From Turnera subulata (lineage: Eukaryota; Streptophyta; Magnoliopsida; Malpighiales; Passifloraceae), in the NCBI GenBank assembly GCA_028386065.3, contig JAKUCV010005555.1, forward strand, positions 28,234-92,233: DNA of 64,000 nucleotides, in the 5' to 3' direction. Position 1 is the stretch's first letter. Each line of letters opens with the position of its first letter. A program made the position numbers and the translations under genes. The notes below the pieces were generated by a model, which had not been told where the DNA came from, searched no databases, and saw nothing but the letters and a program-made list of their open reading frames with translations. Shown piece after piece: positions 47,773 to 58,052 of the stretch.

Positions 47773-48385
47773 TGGGATGAGGAGTGAAATAATCCAATCA
47801 AAGCCTAAAGGCCCAATTGAGACAAAATTCAGGACCAAGCCTAGGCCCAATATAAGAGTCTAGGACCAGATCCAATATAAAAGGCCCAGGACCAGTCCAG
47901 TTAGCTATTTAGCCATGTGGAAAATATGATAAGCGTTATAAGCGTTACATGGAGTTGAAGGGACACCTGGAGTTAATGCTCCACCACCAAAAACCCCTAT
48001 AAAAAGGGGGCAAGATTAGAGTTTCAACACACTAAATTCTTCCTGGAGAAAACTTTACTCTCCACAAGAAAATTCTCTCTAGAGAATATAATTCTCTACT
48101 CTCAAAACTATTTCTCTTTATACTCTCTCAAATTAATAGAGAAAAATCCCCTTTGCTAACTTAGGCATCGGAGGTCCTCCCGGGGTCACAACCCTGGACT
48201 TACCCGTGTCCTTCTTATTAGTCCTGTAGGTGCTCCAGGCATAGAGATCAGGCCCTCCAGGCATAGAGATCAAGTCCTCCAGGCAAGAGATCAGGTCCTC
48301 TGGATATCAAGATCAAGCCAAAAAATGCCCAATCATGCCAAGTGGAATTTACATCTATACCCCGGTAAAAAATTCGTTTTTTACA
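47773..48385 (+). repeat. 3' LTR of the LARD-like element
   Basis: It matches 39775-40388 with about 5% differences. It carries an extra TTATAAGCG copy near 47938 and a small rearrangement near 48065. It follows a GTTGGGGGCT purine-rich stretch that could serve as PPT. Confidence 0.9.
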
Positions 48386-48667
48386 GATGGGTACAAACAT
48401 GTCAACAAGGTGCACCTACCTTTACGCTTCTCATTCTATAAAAAATCCAAATTTAGACGTGCATGACTTGGAGTAATACTGGGATGGGACCTCTTGGGAA
48501 GTTTTCTCCGAAAACATGCATGTGAGGACAAAGCATGTTGAAAAGGTCCCGAGCTGGTTCGTAGTGACAGTTGTCAAGCCGAGACGTTACAGTTGGTAGC
48601 GGAGCTCCAGAACTCCCCTAGTACGGTGCAGGGTTTCGGGGACGAACCTAGCAGAAGCTGGTGGGCA

Positions 48668-49011
48668 TGTGACACCCGGGGTTCATGAGGGTGGGATGTG
48701 TATGCCAGTGCCAGGGTGAGCATGGATAATGAGCGGCTTCCAGCAGGCTTCTAGGCAGAGGGGCACATAAATAAACTGAATCCACACTGGAATATGAGAG
48801 ATTGTTGGGTACTAACTACATCAACAAGGTGCACCTACCTTTTCGGTGTTCATTTCATAAAAACTCCAAATTTAAATATGCTTGACTTGGATCAATACTG
48901 GGATGGGGACCTCTAGCGAAATTTTTCCCAGAAACATGCGAGTGAGGACAAAGCATGTTGAAAAGGTCCTGTATTGGTTCATAGTGACAATCGTCAAGTC
49001 GGGACATTGCA
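48668..49011 (+). repeat. 3' LTR of the chromovirus derivative
   Basis: The LTR runs from TGTGACACCCGGGG to GGGACATTGCA. It shares the CAACAAGGTGCACCTACCTTT stretch and the closing GACAAAGCATGTTGAAAAGG stretch with LTR 1. Frames at 48855-49139 are shadows. Confidence 0.8.
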
Positions 49012-50780
49012 TGTCCAAACCTTTGGAAACAAAAACTTCTATGGATGGGCAATGGTATAACAATATGTATGTAAGTCTGCCATAGGTATGCTTTTGATGT
49101 GATTGGGACATTACTTATCCACTTGTCCATCTGAGACACTTACAAAAACTATTCCAGCGTCTATTTTTAATGCGTCCACTTTTACTACTACGTTACAACT
49201 TTTGGCAACTATTCTGGCTAATATTGCCTCTGAGAATGTGGTGACAAACTCAGCATCAGCTATATATGGAAACTGGATTTTGATGCCACCATGAACGCGA
49301 GGCACTGCAAAGAAAGATGCCTAGAGCTAAGTACGGGAGAGGAAAGATAGGGTGCAAAATGCAATTGATGGTACGAGATTTGGCGCGTTGGCAATAGAAC
49401 CTGAACCAATTTTCAGATAAATATTTGCAAGAATGGTTAGGTAATATAAGGAGAGTTGAAGGGCCAAGCTGAAAGCAGTAGCAACAGAGAAGGGCCATTC
49501 ACCAAAATCAAAGAAGGGTAAGGACAAAGCAGTAGCTAAACAAGGGGTTTTTGTTAATACGGATGCGTGGGACTACGTATCTGACATGCATCTACTACTA
49601 AGCTGGCATGGAGAATGCAGGGGAACACAATTGCTGGTGAAACTTTGATAAAAGTAGTTGTAGAAGCCCCATGATCTACTACTAAATCTAAGGGTAAGAA
49701 TATTGTTATGAAGCAGGGTGATAAAGGTTCATCATAGCCAGGGAAATAAGATGATCTAATGCTTAAAGTTGTGCCTTTCCTCTGGCCTTCCAAGTCCCAT
49801 CCAAAAGACCCGATACGAATCCATAATGTTCTGAGGTTCCACTTGTTGACAATGTGATTTTGGCTTCTGCTATTGTGTCTACCTCTAGCAGGGCAGTTGC
49901 TTTTGATCTGTGAGGCCAAGGACATAGTGATGCTAAGGATCTTGGCGGTGTTAGTGTTTGTTTATCATTCGTCTAAGTTGCGGAACCGGTTGAATAAGAA
50001 GTGGCGATGATGAAGAGATGTGTTGCTCGGTCATGCCAACTGAATTCTATGTCAAATCTATATCCCATTTCCATATTTTTTTTTTTAGATTTAAACCAAA
50101 TTGTATTTAGATGGAATTGCCATCGGAGAAAGGGAGATGGGTTTCATAGGGCCTTCTGAGAATTCGTGATTTTCGATCGATCAAATATTATCATATTAGT
50201 TGAGAATCAAGTTTAGTTTAGAACAGTAAAAAGTGTGTTAAGAAGTTGCGGTATTGATGCCTTTGTGGTGGTGGAGACTGTGGGTTGTGCAGGAGGTATA
50301 TTGTTAGGCTGGAAGTAAGCATATATTTCAACAAGTATTCAGGTGTAACATCCACGATTTATATTCATGTATTCAGTTGAAAGGAGAGGCTCCATGGTTG
50401 CTTAATGTTTTATATGTCAATTCTTTACATTCTGTACACCAAGAACTTTAGAGACACACATGATCATGCATAATTAATATCTAATCTTCTGTACACCAAG
50501 AACTTTAGAGACAAGCAGACGATCATGCATAATCAATATCTGATCTATAGTTACTCATTGGGGACTTTAATTCATGTATTGATTAAACTGAGAAACAAGG
50601 TGGGACAGTGTGTATCTATGTGGACGTATTAATTCATGGGTTAATGCATGTCACTTACTTGATGTGGGTTTTCAAGGGCTAAAATTCACAACGGAGCTGG
50701 TAGTAGGTGTTAGTTGTGTGCATGTTGTTAAAAGTCTAGATAGAGGATTGGCAAATCAAATTCCTAGACGCAATAATCGC
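49012..50780 (+). pseudogene. L1 LINE: ORF1 C-terminus and ORF2 endonuclease, second part
   Basis: The LINE resumes with SKPLETK, then DGQWYN, then a broken CCHC zinc knuckle (VCF-C and GHYLSTCP in two frames, 49080-49130) and a Lys-rich ORF1 tail (49320-49530). ORF2 endonuclease follows. Near 50113 there is WNCHRRKGDGF where the family has WNC-G, near 50195 IIILVENQV (the catalytic Glu region), near 50285 AGGILLGW, near 50560 GDFN and near 50640 NACHLLDVGFQGLKF, then LDRGLANQ. RT is missing. A 51-bp stretch (CTGTACACCAAGAACTTTAG...) is duplicated at 50440-50545. Stops and shifts make it a pseudogene. Confidence 0.8.
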
Positions 50781-50839
50781 ACATCTACTTGCAAACACAT
50801 AAATTTGGCCTCTTTAATTTATTTAATTAAACTTTATAT

Positions 50840-52279
50840 TATATCCTAACTCAAAGTTAATTTAATTTTAATTTTGGACTAATTTGTAGTATGAAACAAA
50901 GATAATAAATTTTAGAGAGTGCATAAGCTAATGGCCCACTAAAAATCACAAAATGCAGCACATATATATTCTATGTACATGGAACTATCCACAAATTTCA
51001 GAATTAGAACTTTTTTTTATATGAAATGTGAAAAGGAGAAATGTTGATTAAATTTATTTGATTTGGAGTTTATTTGTAGTTAATTGATATTAATGAGTTG
51101 TTAATTGATCAGTCGAGGTGTTTAATTTTGGCCTTCTACCATAGGATTCATGCATTTAGACAAATTAGGTCAGAATTTGAAGAAATTAGGTGTAAAAATT
51201 GGTAAAAAACGTGTTCTCAAACAAAGGTTGGCGGGTCTTTTCGCGTAGACCGCCAGACCGAGTGGTCATCTTAAGCAAGCCCAACATGTGAGGGTGGACA
51301 AGTAGACAAGATCGTAGGAGCTAGCGATCAACAAGGACGAAGACCGCCAACGCTTGGCGATCACCTCTTCTTGGAATGCGAAAAATCTTATATTTTCTTC
51401 CATTTTGATTATTCTGGGCCACTATCATGGGATCTTTTGAACTAATCTTAACCCTTGATAATGCCCATGACGCTTGATCCCCTCCACTATAAATAGAACT
51501 CCCCCCAACCCCTTCCCCCCCCCCCCCACTTACTCGAAGGAGTCAAGAATTCTCTCTAAACCTTTCCTATAAGGTTGGAGCTTGGAGAAAACTCTACTTC
51601 CTAGCCTCCTTTAAATTCCCATTTTATGTCTATGTTTTCAGTTCTCACGTGGTAGTTTTTGTCTTAGTATCTTTGTCTTGAAGATCTTGCTTTTCCAAAG
51701 TGGAACTAGGGGACAAAAAGGTTGCAGATGCAACATATAACTCGAGGAAGAGGGAAACTAAGAAGAAAGTTTCACAAGAGCTAAGTGTTCTAATCTCTTT
51801 CTGTTGCTGCCAATTTTGTGATGCTAATGTGATTTGTGTGATGTTGTGATGCTATGATCTAACCCCTTACTCTTCTCCTTTTCATTTCTCTTCAATTATG
51901 TGGACTTTGAACTCGATCGTCGGGGTACGTAGGTGGTCTCTAATGGTAGAGACTCAAACCCAATTTCCCTTCGCCCCTTCTTGTTTCTTTAATTTTCAAT
52001 GTATATTTGTATGATGTTTATGTTCGCATGCACACACATTCATAAGGCATATAAATCTTGTTTAAAATTATACACAAACTGGCCCAAAGTACAGATGGGT
52101 GTCTAATACCTTCCTATCTATGACCAGCCTTCGAGTCCAGCAGTCTCTTAGTTTGTCTATTAGTGCTTTAAGTCACAAGAAGTTTGATTTTTTTCAAAAT
52201 TTTTCAATTTTAAAAATCCAGGTGGCGACTCCGATTTCAAGTGGGAAGGCTGGAGGGATACTCGGTTGGGTTCCCGCAG
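50840..52279 (+). mobile_element. Family R LTR, copy 4 (left end unresolved)
   Basis: It shares with copies 1-3 the GACCGCC motif cluster (51245-51365), a TATA box (CACTATAAATAGAACTCC, 51485-51502), the leader, the GGGGTACGTAGGTGG stretch near 51922, GATGGGTGTCTAATACC near 52096 and GTGGCGACTCC near 52224. A C run lies at 51514-51528. The left end is decayed; its start is a rough estimate. Confidence 0.65.
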
Positions 52280-52630
52280 CTGGCAACTCTATTAGGGATT
52301 TAAGAGGGATTAAGAGATTACGTGTGATTTTAAATGAAACTTATATATCATTTTATGTCTTCATTCGCATGCTTCCAATGAAAGAGTAGTAAACTTTTAC
52401 CTTAAGGGAGTGAGGTGGCTTACTCCGCAACTTACCATCTTGTGGGGTTGTGGCTAGAACATTGCCTGTTTTCTGCCATTGACCGATGATAGTATTTAAT
52501 AGGCCTTAAACCTCAAGCAACATCCTGTTTCAAAAGTGACTCCGCCAAACTATCCTTTTAGCGTCGTTTCTAGCCCCCAGCCAGCTGCATACCACATGCA
52601 TTTAGTAAATTGACATTAGGAATGTGTATA
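52280..52630 (+). other. Probable PBS and 5' leader after LTR copy 4
   Basis: CTGGCAACTCTATTAGGGA directly follows the LTR and resembles the TGGCGACTC...GGGGA leaders seen after some plant gypsy 5' LTRs, so copy 4 may be a 5' LTR of a truncated element and not a solo LTR. No gag follows. Confidence 0.4.
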
Positions 52631-53794
52631 TACAAGTGTGAGTCAATGAAGAATTTATGATGTTTTTCCCCATTTGTTGTATATATTTGACTAAACTGTC
52701 TTGCTTTACAAAGTCCATGTTTTGCATGCATTAAACATAGCTTCACATTCTTTAAAAAAAAAACAAAAGTTGAGCTAAAATGATTTGTTTTCCAAATTTT
52801 AATTTGTGAGCATTTTTTAATTGCAAGTGTTGGGAGACCTCAAACCAAAAGGGCCACGTAGAAAACTCATTTCCCCAGATTTGATATTAATGGATGATGA
52901 ATGAGTGTTGGGAGAGGCGATGTAATGGTTTTGTTTTTAGTTCGAGTCCTTAGTCTTAGAGTTTATAGCCAAGTTAAATGGAGTGGTGATTAAATCCTGC
53001 TAAACACACTTCCCCTTCTGTCAGTATTATCATCTTTGTGTTTCCAACAAATGTAATTTCGATTTTCTTAAGAAGAATAAAATTTTTAATTCTTCATTTC
53101 TATATGTGTTAGGCAAATTTGTTAAACTCCATGAAAATCGAATAGGCAGATCCAAAAAATGAATTACAAAGATTGGATCCTAGGTATAATTCAATCCCTA
53201 AACACTTGCCTTACCCAACCTTTAAGGACTTAACCTACTCTACCTATAAACACATATCCAAACAGTTGTCCAACCCCTACCATAGACACTTGTTTGGAGA
53301 AGTTATTTCCAAAGTGAATCTAGCTTCCATAATACCCACTTGTTCGACAAGGTCACTCTCTTCGAAAAAAAGATAGAGCTGAAAAAGAGGAAAGCAAAAG
53401 AGAGAAAAGAAATAAAGGAGAGAATAGAAGGGAGAAGTTAAAAAAAGTAAAGGAGAGAGTGGAAGAAATAAAAGAAAAGAAAAGTAGAAGAGTTTAAAAA
53501 AAGAGAGAGGAGAAAAACGAGGAAGTTGTATCCAATCTTACCAAAAGATATCAAGAGTGATAAGTCTACTGATATTTTATCCAATCTCACTAAGAGCATA
53601 AAATACAAATACTCTCTAAGCATTCACTCACACCCTAACCACTAAACTAAAACTCTCTGTGAAGAACTTGAGAGGCCATCGGTCCTTTACTGATGCTCTA
53701 AAAAATAAAATGATTGTTAGTATTAATTCAAAGCCCTACATAATATAATCATCATCCCTCATATGCTACAATCAACAAACCCCTTTCATCCCCT
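52631..53794. other. Intergenic with a purine-rich tract
   Basis: No gene was recognised. 53370-53520 is almost entirely A and G on the plus strand. Confidence 0.5.
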
Positions 53795-53878
53795 TCAAAG
53801 CTTTTGATCAAAACCTAGAATGGCTTGAAAAATCCCCTCCAAAGCTTTTGATCAAAACCTAGAATGGCTTGAAAAATG
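53795..53878. repeat. 42-bp tandem duplication
   Basis: The stretch CAAAGCTTTTGATCAAAACC followed by TAGAATGGCTTGAAAAAT occurs twice in direct tandem, inside the left part of the DUF4283-type pseudogene. Confidence 0.9.
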
Positions 53879-55464
53879 CATTGTTGGTACTCCTTTAGGA
53901 AACATTAATTTTCTCTCTGTAGGGGGTTGATTTTCCAGCAAAGGCCTAGCCTTTGACGAAATTACACTTACGGGTGGAAAGCAACAGGGGCGGATCCAGA
54001 AAAAATTTTACGACAAGAATTGAACCCGTGACTTTGAGGACCAACACACCCCCTCTTACCACTCAACTAGCTTATCTTTTTTGGACTTTATTACCACTAG
54101 TATGCTGGCCTTGCTTTGCTGCGGCCATCAATATATGTTTCGGTATTATGCTTGATAAAGATTCGGCCATCTTTTAAAATTAGTTTTTTTCTTACTTTGT
54201 TGTAAGCACAATAATAATCACTCAAAAATTGCTTACAACAATAGTCGCTATGCACACTTTTATTTTACGACCTTTTGAAAGAAGAAACTTGTGAAGAACA
54301 ACGGTATACGATGGAGTCGTCAACTATTCACATATATAGTACGAATATTGATAATAAAGTTACTTTATCTCTCTTTCTTTTTTACTTCATGAATAGAGAT
54401 CCAAAACTTAATTTTATTTCGGTTACAAAAAGAATCAACTGGAAAACTTATTTTCCATTCAATTTAGCACCTCCCCAGGTGCTCCATACAAATACAACCC
54501 GTAATTATTTAAACTCATGTCATTCACGCATGCAGTTCATTCCTTGTTCAATTCTTTCAAATATATATATACACAAATAAATCAATCAACCAGTCTCAGG
54601 TGGTAAAATATGAAGCAGTAAACTCGTAAATTTTTCAGCAGTAAAGTAAAAATAAAAATACAAAGCAATCCATGTGGAATCTAATTCTATGATGAGCCTC
54701 AGTGAGAAGGTGGTTTGACATCCAACTATTCCATCAATAAACATCAAGGGGAGTTAAATTAGCACGTGATAGTAATTATATATGAAAGAAGCTTACTATT
54801 TGCCACCATTTTTTTGGTTTGTGATATCCTTGCTTAAACGTCGATCGAATTTCTGAAATAACAATAAGAAAAAGATAAGAAAGCACCCGCGAAAAGGAAA
54901 ATATAAACTATGGATATATCGAAGGAGTCACAGCAACCAAGCAACAATAAGCACAGGCTAGTATAAAAAAAAAAAAAAAGCACAGGCACCATGCATGAGT
55001 GGAGGAGGAAATAGCTTAGACTGGTATGGAAATTTTATAGGGATCTATCTCCCCAGTAAGGAAAGTAAAAATAGGGTGAAGATATTTATAAAGAATGATA
55101 GGATGAAAGCACCGCCGGTATCGCCAATTAATATTTTGAAGCGGTTGAGCGGTGGAAGTATAGCTGTCCAAGGATTTATCCCAATGTTGACACGATCTTA
55201 CTATTATTCCACGTGTCTTCTATCCACAAAGCATGGATGATGGCACAGCAACATTTTGAATTGGTTTTAAAAAAATCCAATTATCAAAAAGAAAGTCTCA
55301 CTATAATCACTATATAAAAATGCTTTTCCAGACTTTGTAGTTTAAAGAACTTGTACTCGGGCTTAAAAGTCAATAAAGTACTGAAATTTGAAATGTGGAG
55401 GGACATCATTGTCAATAAAAATAAAAATATAGCTTCACTCATACCACAGTGAAATTAATGAGAC

Positions 55465-56286
55465 TCAAAATGAACAATAATACCTAAACCTGGCTTTTAT
55501 ATAGAGTATACAAAAATGAAGATGAATGGCAGGAAATCTAAGGGTTTCGTATTTACAGAGGAAGAAGTAAATTACTCGGTACGAAGCGGTGCAAAAAGTC
55601 CCTACGTGGACAATAATTCATGATACAAATGGTATAATTGTAGACCACATAGAGTTACACAAAAAATTAGTCCATGTGGCAAAACATTAGGACGCGGTGA
55701 ATTACTATTGAAAAAGTATTTTGCAATTAGCATAACTGTGGGATAAAATGAATCAACCAATGACAATCTACTTTTAGTCACTACATTGTTCATTTGAATG
55801 TGCTGGAAATGGTGAAATAAAAAAAAAATCAACCAATAACACTATTACTTTTAGTCATTGCTTTATCCATTACAAAGACCCCAAAATGAATAGTAATATA
55901 ATAATGGGAATTTTTAAAGCTTAAATCTTGGACTGTTTTATTGGCCCGAACAGTGTAAAACATAATGTGGAATGAAGTGAAGCATGAGGTGTTGAGCAGG
56001 TGGAAGAAAGCATGGTATTGAAATGGAGTGTGCAACACATAGAAGAAAGCATGACGTGGAAGAAAGCATGGTGTTGAAATGGAGTGTGCAACACATAGAA
56101 GAAAGCATGAGGTGCTGAAATAGGTATACTCCACGAAGCAGGCAAAGGTGTGCTATAGTGCTACTAATCAGGGACATTTATAATTCATTCTAACCTATAA
56201 GAATTGAGCATTCACTCACAGCTTGTATGTTTTTAAAAAATCCAAAATGAACAGTAACGTCAAACCTGGCTTTTATATAGAGTATA
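55465..56286 (-). repeat. Two copies of a Helitron-like 5' end inside the hAT element
   Basis: Two direct copies of about 45 bp (near 55465-55513 and 56237-56286) share AAAATGAACA, AAACCTGGC and TTTTATATAGAGTATA. On the minus strand the last part reads TATACTCTATATAAAAGCC, which resembles the 5' end of plant Helitrons. No matching 3' hairpin was found. Confidence 0.45.
55990..56118. repeat. Tandem repeat with GAAGAAAGCATG core
   Basis: GGAAGAAAGCATGGT(A/G)TTGAA plus GTGCAACACATAGAAGAAAG occurs twice (about 63-bp period) with extra partial units. Overlapping minus-strand frames reading CFLLCVAHSISTP are produced by the repeat and are not genes. Confidence 0.85.
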
Positions 56287-56620
56287 ATATATTTACTTAT
56301 CCAAATCCTAGGGCGGGCCTGGCCCCCCCTTGCTCCCCCTGTATCCGCCCCTGGAAAGCAAATTCTCATCGCATTTTCTTCTACTTCTAACATGCAAGGC
56401 TCTCTGCAGTCCAACCATGACCGACTCTCCAACTATTTCAAAACCATCAAAGAGTGGTCAATACTTGGTGTCTCATATGAAAGAATTTTTTGGATCACCT
56501 ACTGTGGGATTTCCTTGCACATTTGGGATACTCATTTTTTTCTCCAATTTTGGTAGTTATTTCGGCCAAGGTGTGGATGATGCTATGGAAATAAAAAAAT
56601 TTTAAGATATGCAAAAATTC

Positions 56621-57319
56621 TGATTTGCACCGACCGGAGACAGCCAACCAGCCTGACGAAAAGAATTTCAGAAGAGGGCAATTTCTTCGATATCATCATT
56701 TTTTAAGAACCAATTTCCGACATTGAAAGTTTGTTCAAACACTCCAACATCAACTTTGAGTTTTTTCTGGTTCATCAAATTCCCGCAAGGAAGTTTAGAT
56801 GATTTCTCTTGTTCCCAACCAATCCAAGATCTAAACATTAATTGCAAACCAAAACATTTATTCTCCCCATGCATCCACTAACAACTCCTCAATCCAAGCT
56901 CTCAACCATCCTTGGAAATCTATATTGCCTCTTCCACTAGTAAAGTCGTGCACCTTTCCATCCACGACTACTGCCAATTCATATTTTGCCACCTTGTCCC
57001 CGTTGGATGGTCAAAAGTACACCATTGGATGGTTGCGACCTTGCTTAATCATGACACCAATCCCCTCGCATTAAAGATGTTGCCTTCCCACTGAATCCTT
57101 TGATACAGATAACATCTCTCTAGCCCACCTAATGGAACCTCAATAGTCTTTTAAAAAATAATCAAAAAAAAAAATTCACCTTGATCTCTCATCTCTTCCC
57201 TCTCTCAAAAGGCCTCACAGAACAAGTAAAAAAAAAAAAAATGAAATCCCTGAAAGTTTCAAATTCCCCAAACATTCCCTCTCAAGGCACTTCCTTATCG
57301 GATCAAAACATTATTTATA
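56621..57319. other. Intergenic, nothing certain
   Basis: Short frames on both strands without domains. Possible further remnants of the DUF4283-type sequence, not supported. Confidence 0.4.
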
Positions 57320-57350
57320 CTAGCTCACTTCCTGTGAATTTCACGGGCTT
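57320..57350 (-). mobile_element. Helitron-like 3' terminus (minus strand)
   Basis: On the minus strand it reads CCCGTGAAATTCACAGG (a short stem) followed by AAGTGAGCTAG and then T, the hairpin plus CTAG/T arrangement of Helitron 3' ends. The matching 5' end was not found. Confidence 0.5.
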
Positions 57351-57615
57351 GTATATTAATTAATTTTTAAAAATAATTGATCATATTAACAATCATTTCT
57401 AGGCATTTGTTATGTAATATATTCAAAATAATTTTTTAAAAAACTTGCATATAATTTTTACCTAAATTATATATTTTGCTCCATTTTTTCATATAAATCA
57501 AGAAAATAAATAAAAAAATATTATTATGCATAAAAAATATTAAAATATTAAATAGAATATAAATCAGAAAAATAAATAAATAAAATATATAATAATAATA
57601 TAGATAATAATTAAT

Positions 57616-58052
57616 TTTCTCTATACTATCTATAAAAGCACGAAGACAGTAAAACAGCCAGAACAAAACAGCCGAAAATACAAAAATACCCTTATTCTTC
57701 TTATTATGTCTAATTAATTAATTGACAAATTATTAAATCTACTTTAATTATTCTTATACCCTAAACTATTTGTAATCGGAAGACAGAAGTTACTAATATT
57801 GTCCCCCTCTCAATAAAATACCACTCATCTTTCTTTTTAAGGTTTATAAAAAAAGCAAGACACGGCTTAAAAACAAGGAAGAAGACACTGCCTTCTTCAA
57901 TTATTTTGTTCAGATTACGCTGCTTTAGTTCCTCAGTTGCCAAAAACAATACAGCTGCTTTCCAATCCCCTGCGCCTATTCAACTTTTTAGTTCAAATAC
58001 TTAGCAAGTGATTAAATTTCAATTGCACTGCCTATGCAATTATTTGATTCAA
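57616..58052 (+). mobile_element. Helitron-like 5' fragment
   Basis: TCTCTATACTATCTATAAAAGC resembles Helitron 5' ends. The copy appears to be followed by a second Helitron start at 58053, so it may be an older, truncated insertion. Confidence 0.45.

Larger units (their letters stand above)
39775..48385 (+). mobile_element. LARD-like LTR element without coding capacity
   Basis: Two LTRs (39775-40388 and 47773-48385) are flanked by perfect GATGG copies (39770-39774 and 48386-48390). A PBS-like TTGGCGCCGTCTGTGGGG follows the 5' LTR directly. The interior (40389-47772, 7.4 kb) has no gag, protease, RT, RNase H or integrase that I can recognise on either strand, only short frames. The interior is low in T and full of AGGTCC/GGACCT-type motifs and tandem arrays. 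The LTRs differ at about 30 sites plus small indels, so the insertion is of moderate age. The structure fits a large retrotransposon derivative (LARD) mobilised by a partner. Confidence 0.88.
35082..49011. mobile_element. Composite LTR-element insertion inside the L1 LINE
   Basis: It starts TGTAACCCC at 35082 and ends GGGACATTGCA at 49011, flanked by TGTCA (35077-35081) and TGTCC (49012-49016). LINE ORF1 reads ...ELDLS before it and SKPLETK... after it, the expected order. It contains a degenerate LTR-derived left part (35082-39444), a solo R-family LTR (36531-38256) and a chromovirus deletion derivative (39445-49011) with a LARD-like element inside. How the left part and the derivative are related is unclear. 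Confidence 0.7.
39445..49011 (+). mobile_element. Chromovirus deletion derivative (two LTRs, 76-bp interior)
   Basis: LTR 1 starts TGTGACACCCAGGG at 39445 and, after removal of the element nested in it (39775-48385 plus TSD), ends GAGACGTTACA at 48591 (about 531 bp). LTR 2 runs 48668-49011 (344 bp). The 76 bp between begin with a PBS-like TTGGTAGCGGAGC and include TTTCGGGGACGAACC, the sequence that usually lies just upstream of the 3' PPT in plant chromoviruses. All of gag-pol has therefore been deleted. LTR 1 is longer because of 57-bp tandem repeats. Confidence 0.78.
53985..56353. mobile_element. Non-autonomous hAT element, 2369 bp, 8-bp TSD
   Basis: The ends CAGGGGCGGATCCAG (53985) and CTGTATCCGCCCCTG (to 56353) are inverted repeats with one mismatch in 15 bp. 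Perfect GAAAGCAA copies flank it at 53977-53984 and 56354-56361. The 8-bp TSD and CAGGGGCGGA ends are hAT features. No transposase was recognised. It disrupts a DUF4283-type reading frame that is continuous across the TSD. It holds smaller repeats (55465-55513, 55921-56120, 56237-56286) that suggest earlier insertions. Confidence 0.93.
53800..56620 (+). pseudogene. DUF4283-type pseudogene split by a hAT element
   Basis: Left part (53800-53984): residues like LEWLEK, VGTPLG and then, after a stop, GLAFDEITLTGGKQ at 53944-53984. Right part (56362-56620): ILIAFSS, then FKTIKEWS, then YERIFWITYCGISLHIWD, the W...ER--W---G-P-H-W pattern of DUF4283-containing plant L1 ORF1 and related proteins. The two parts are in register once the hAT element and one TSD copy are set aside. 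Stops remain, so it is a pseudogene. Its limits are approximate. Confidence 0.7.

Noticed and set aside
39775..48385. Autonomous gypsy element
   Set aside because: Despite good LTRs and a PBS, no gag, RT, RNase H or integrase motifs were recognised on either strand.
48855..49305. Overlapping short frames on both strands
   Set aside because: They lie across the 3' LTR of the chromovirus derivative and the LINE junction; the LINE reading explains the protein-like parts.
53369..53520. Purine-rich stretch as a polypurine tract of an LTR element
   Set aside because: It is 150 bp long, has no LTR start after it and no matching element around it.
55829..56177. Three overlapping minus-strand frames rich in Cys, Phe and Leu
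   Set aside because: They read through the GAAGAAAGCATG tandem repeat in two frames, so they are repeat by-products.
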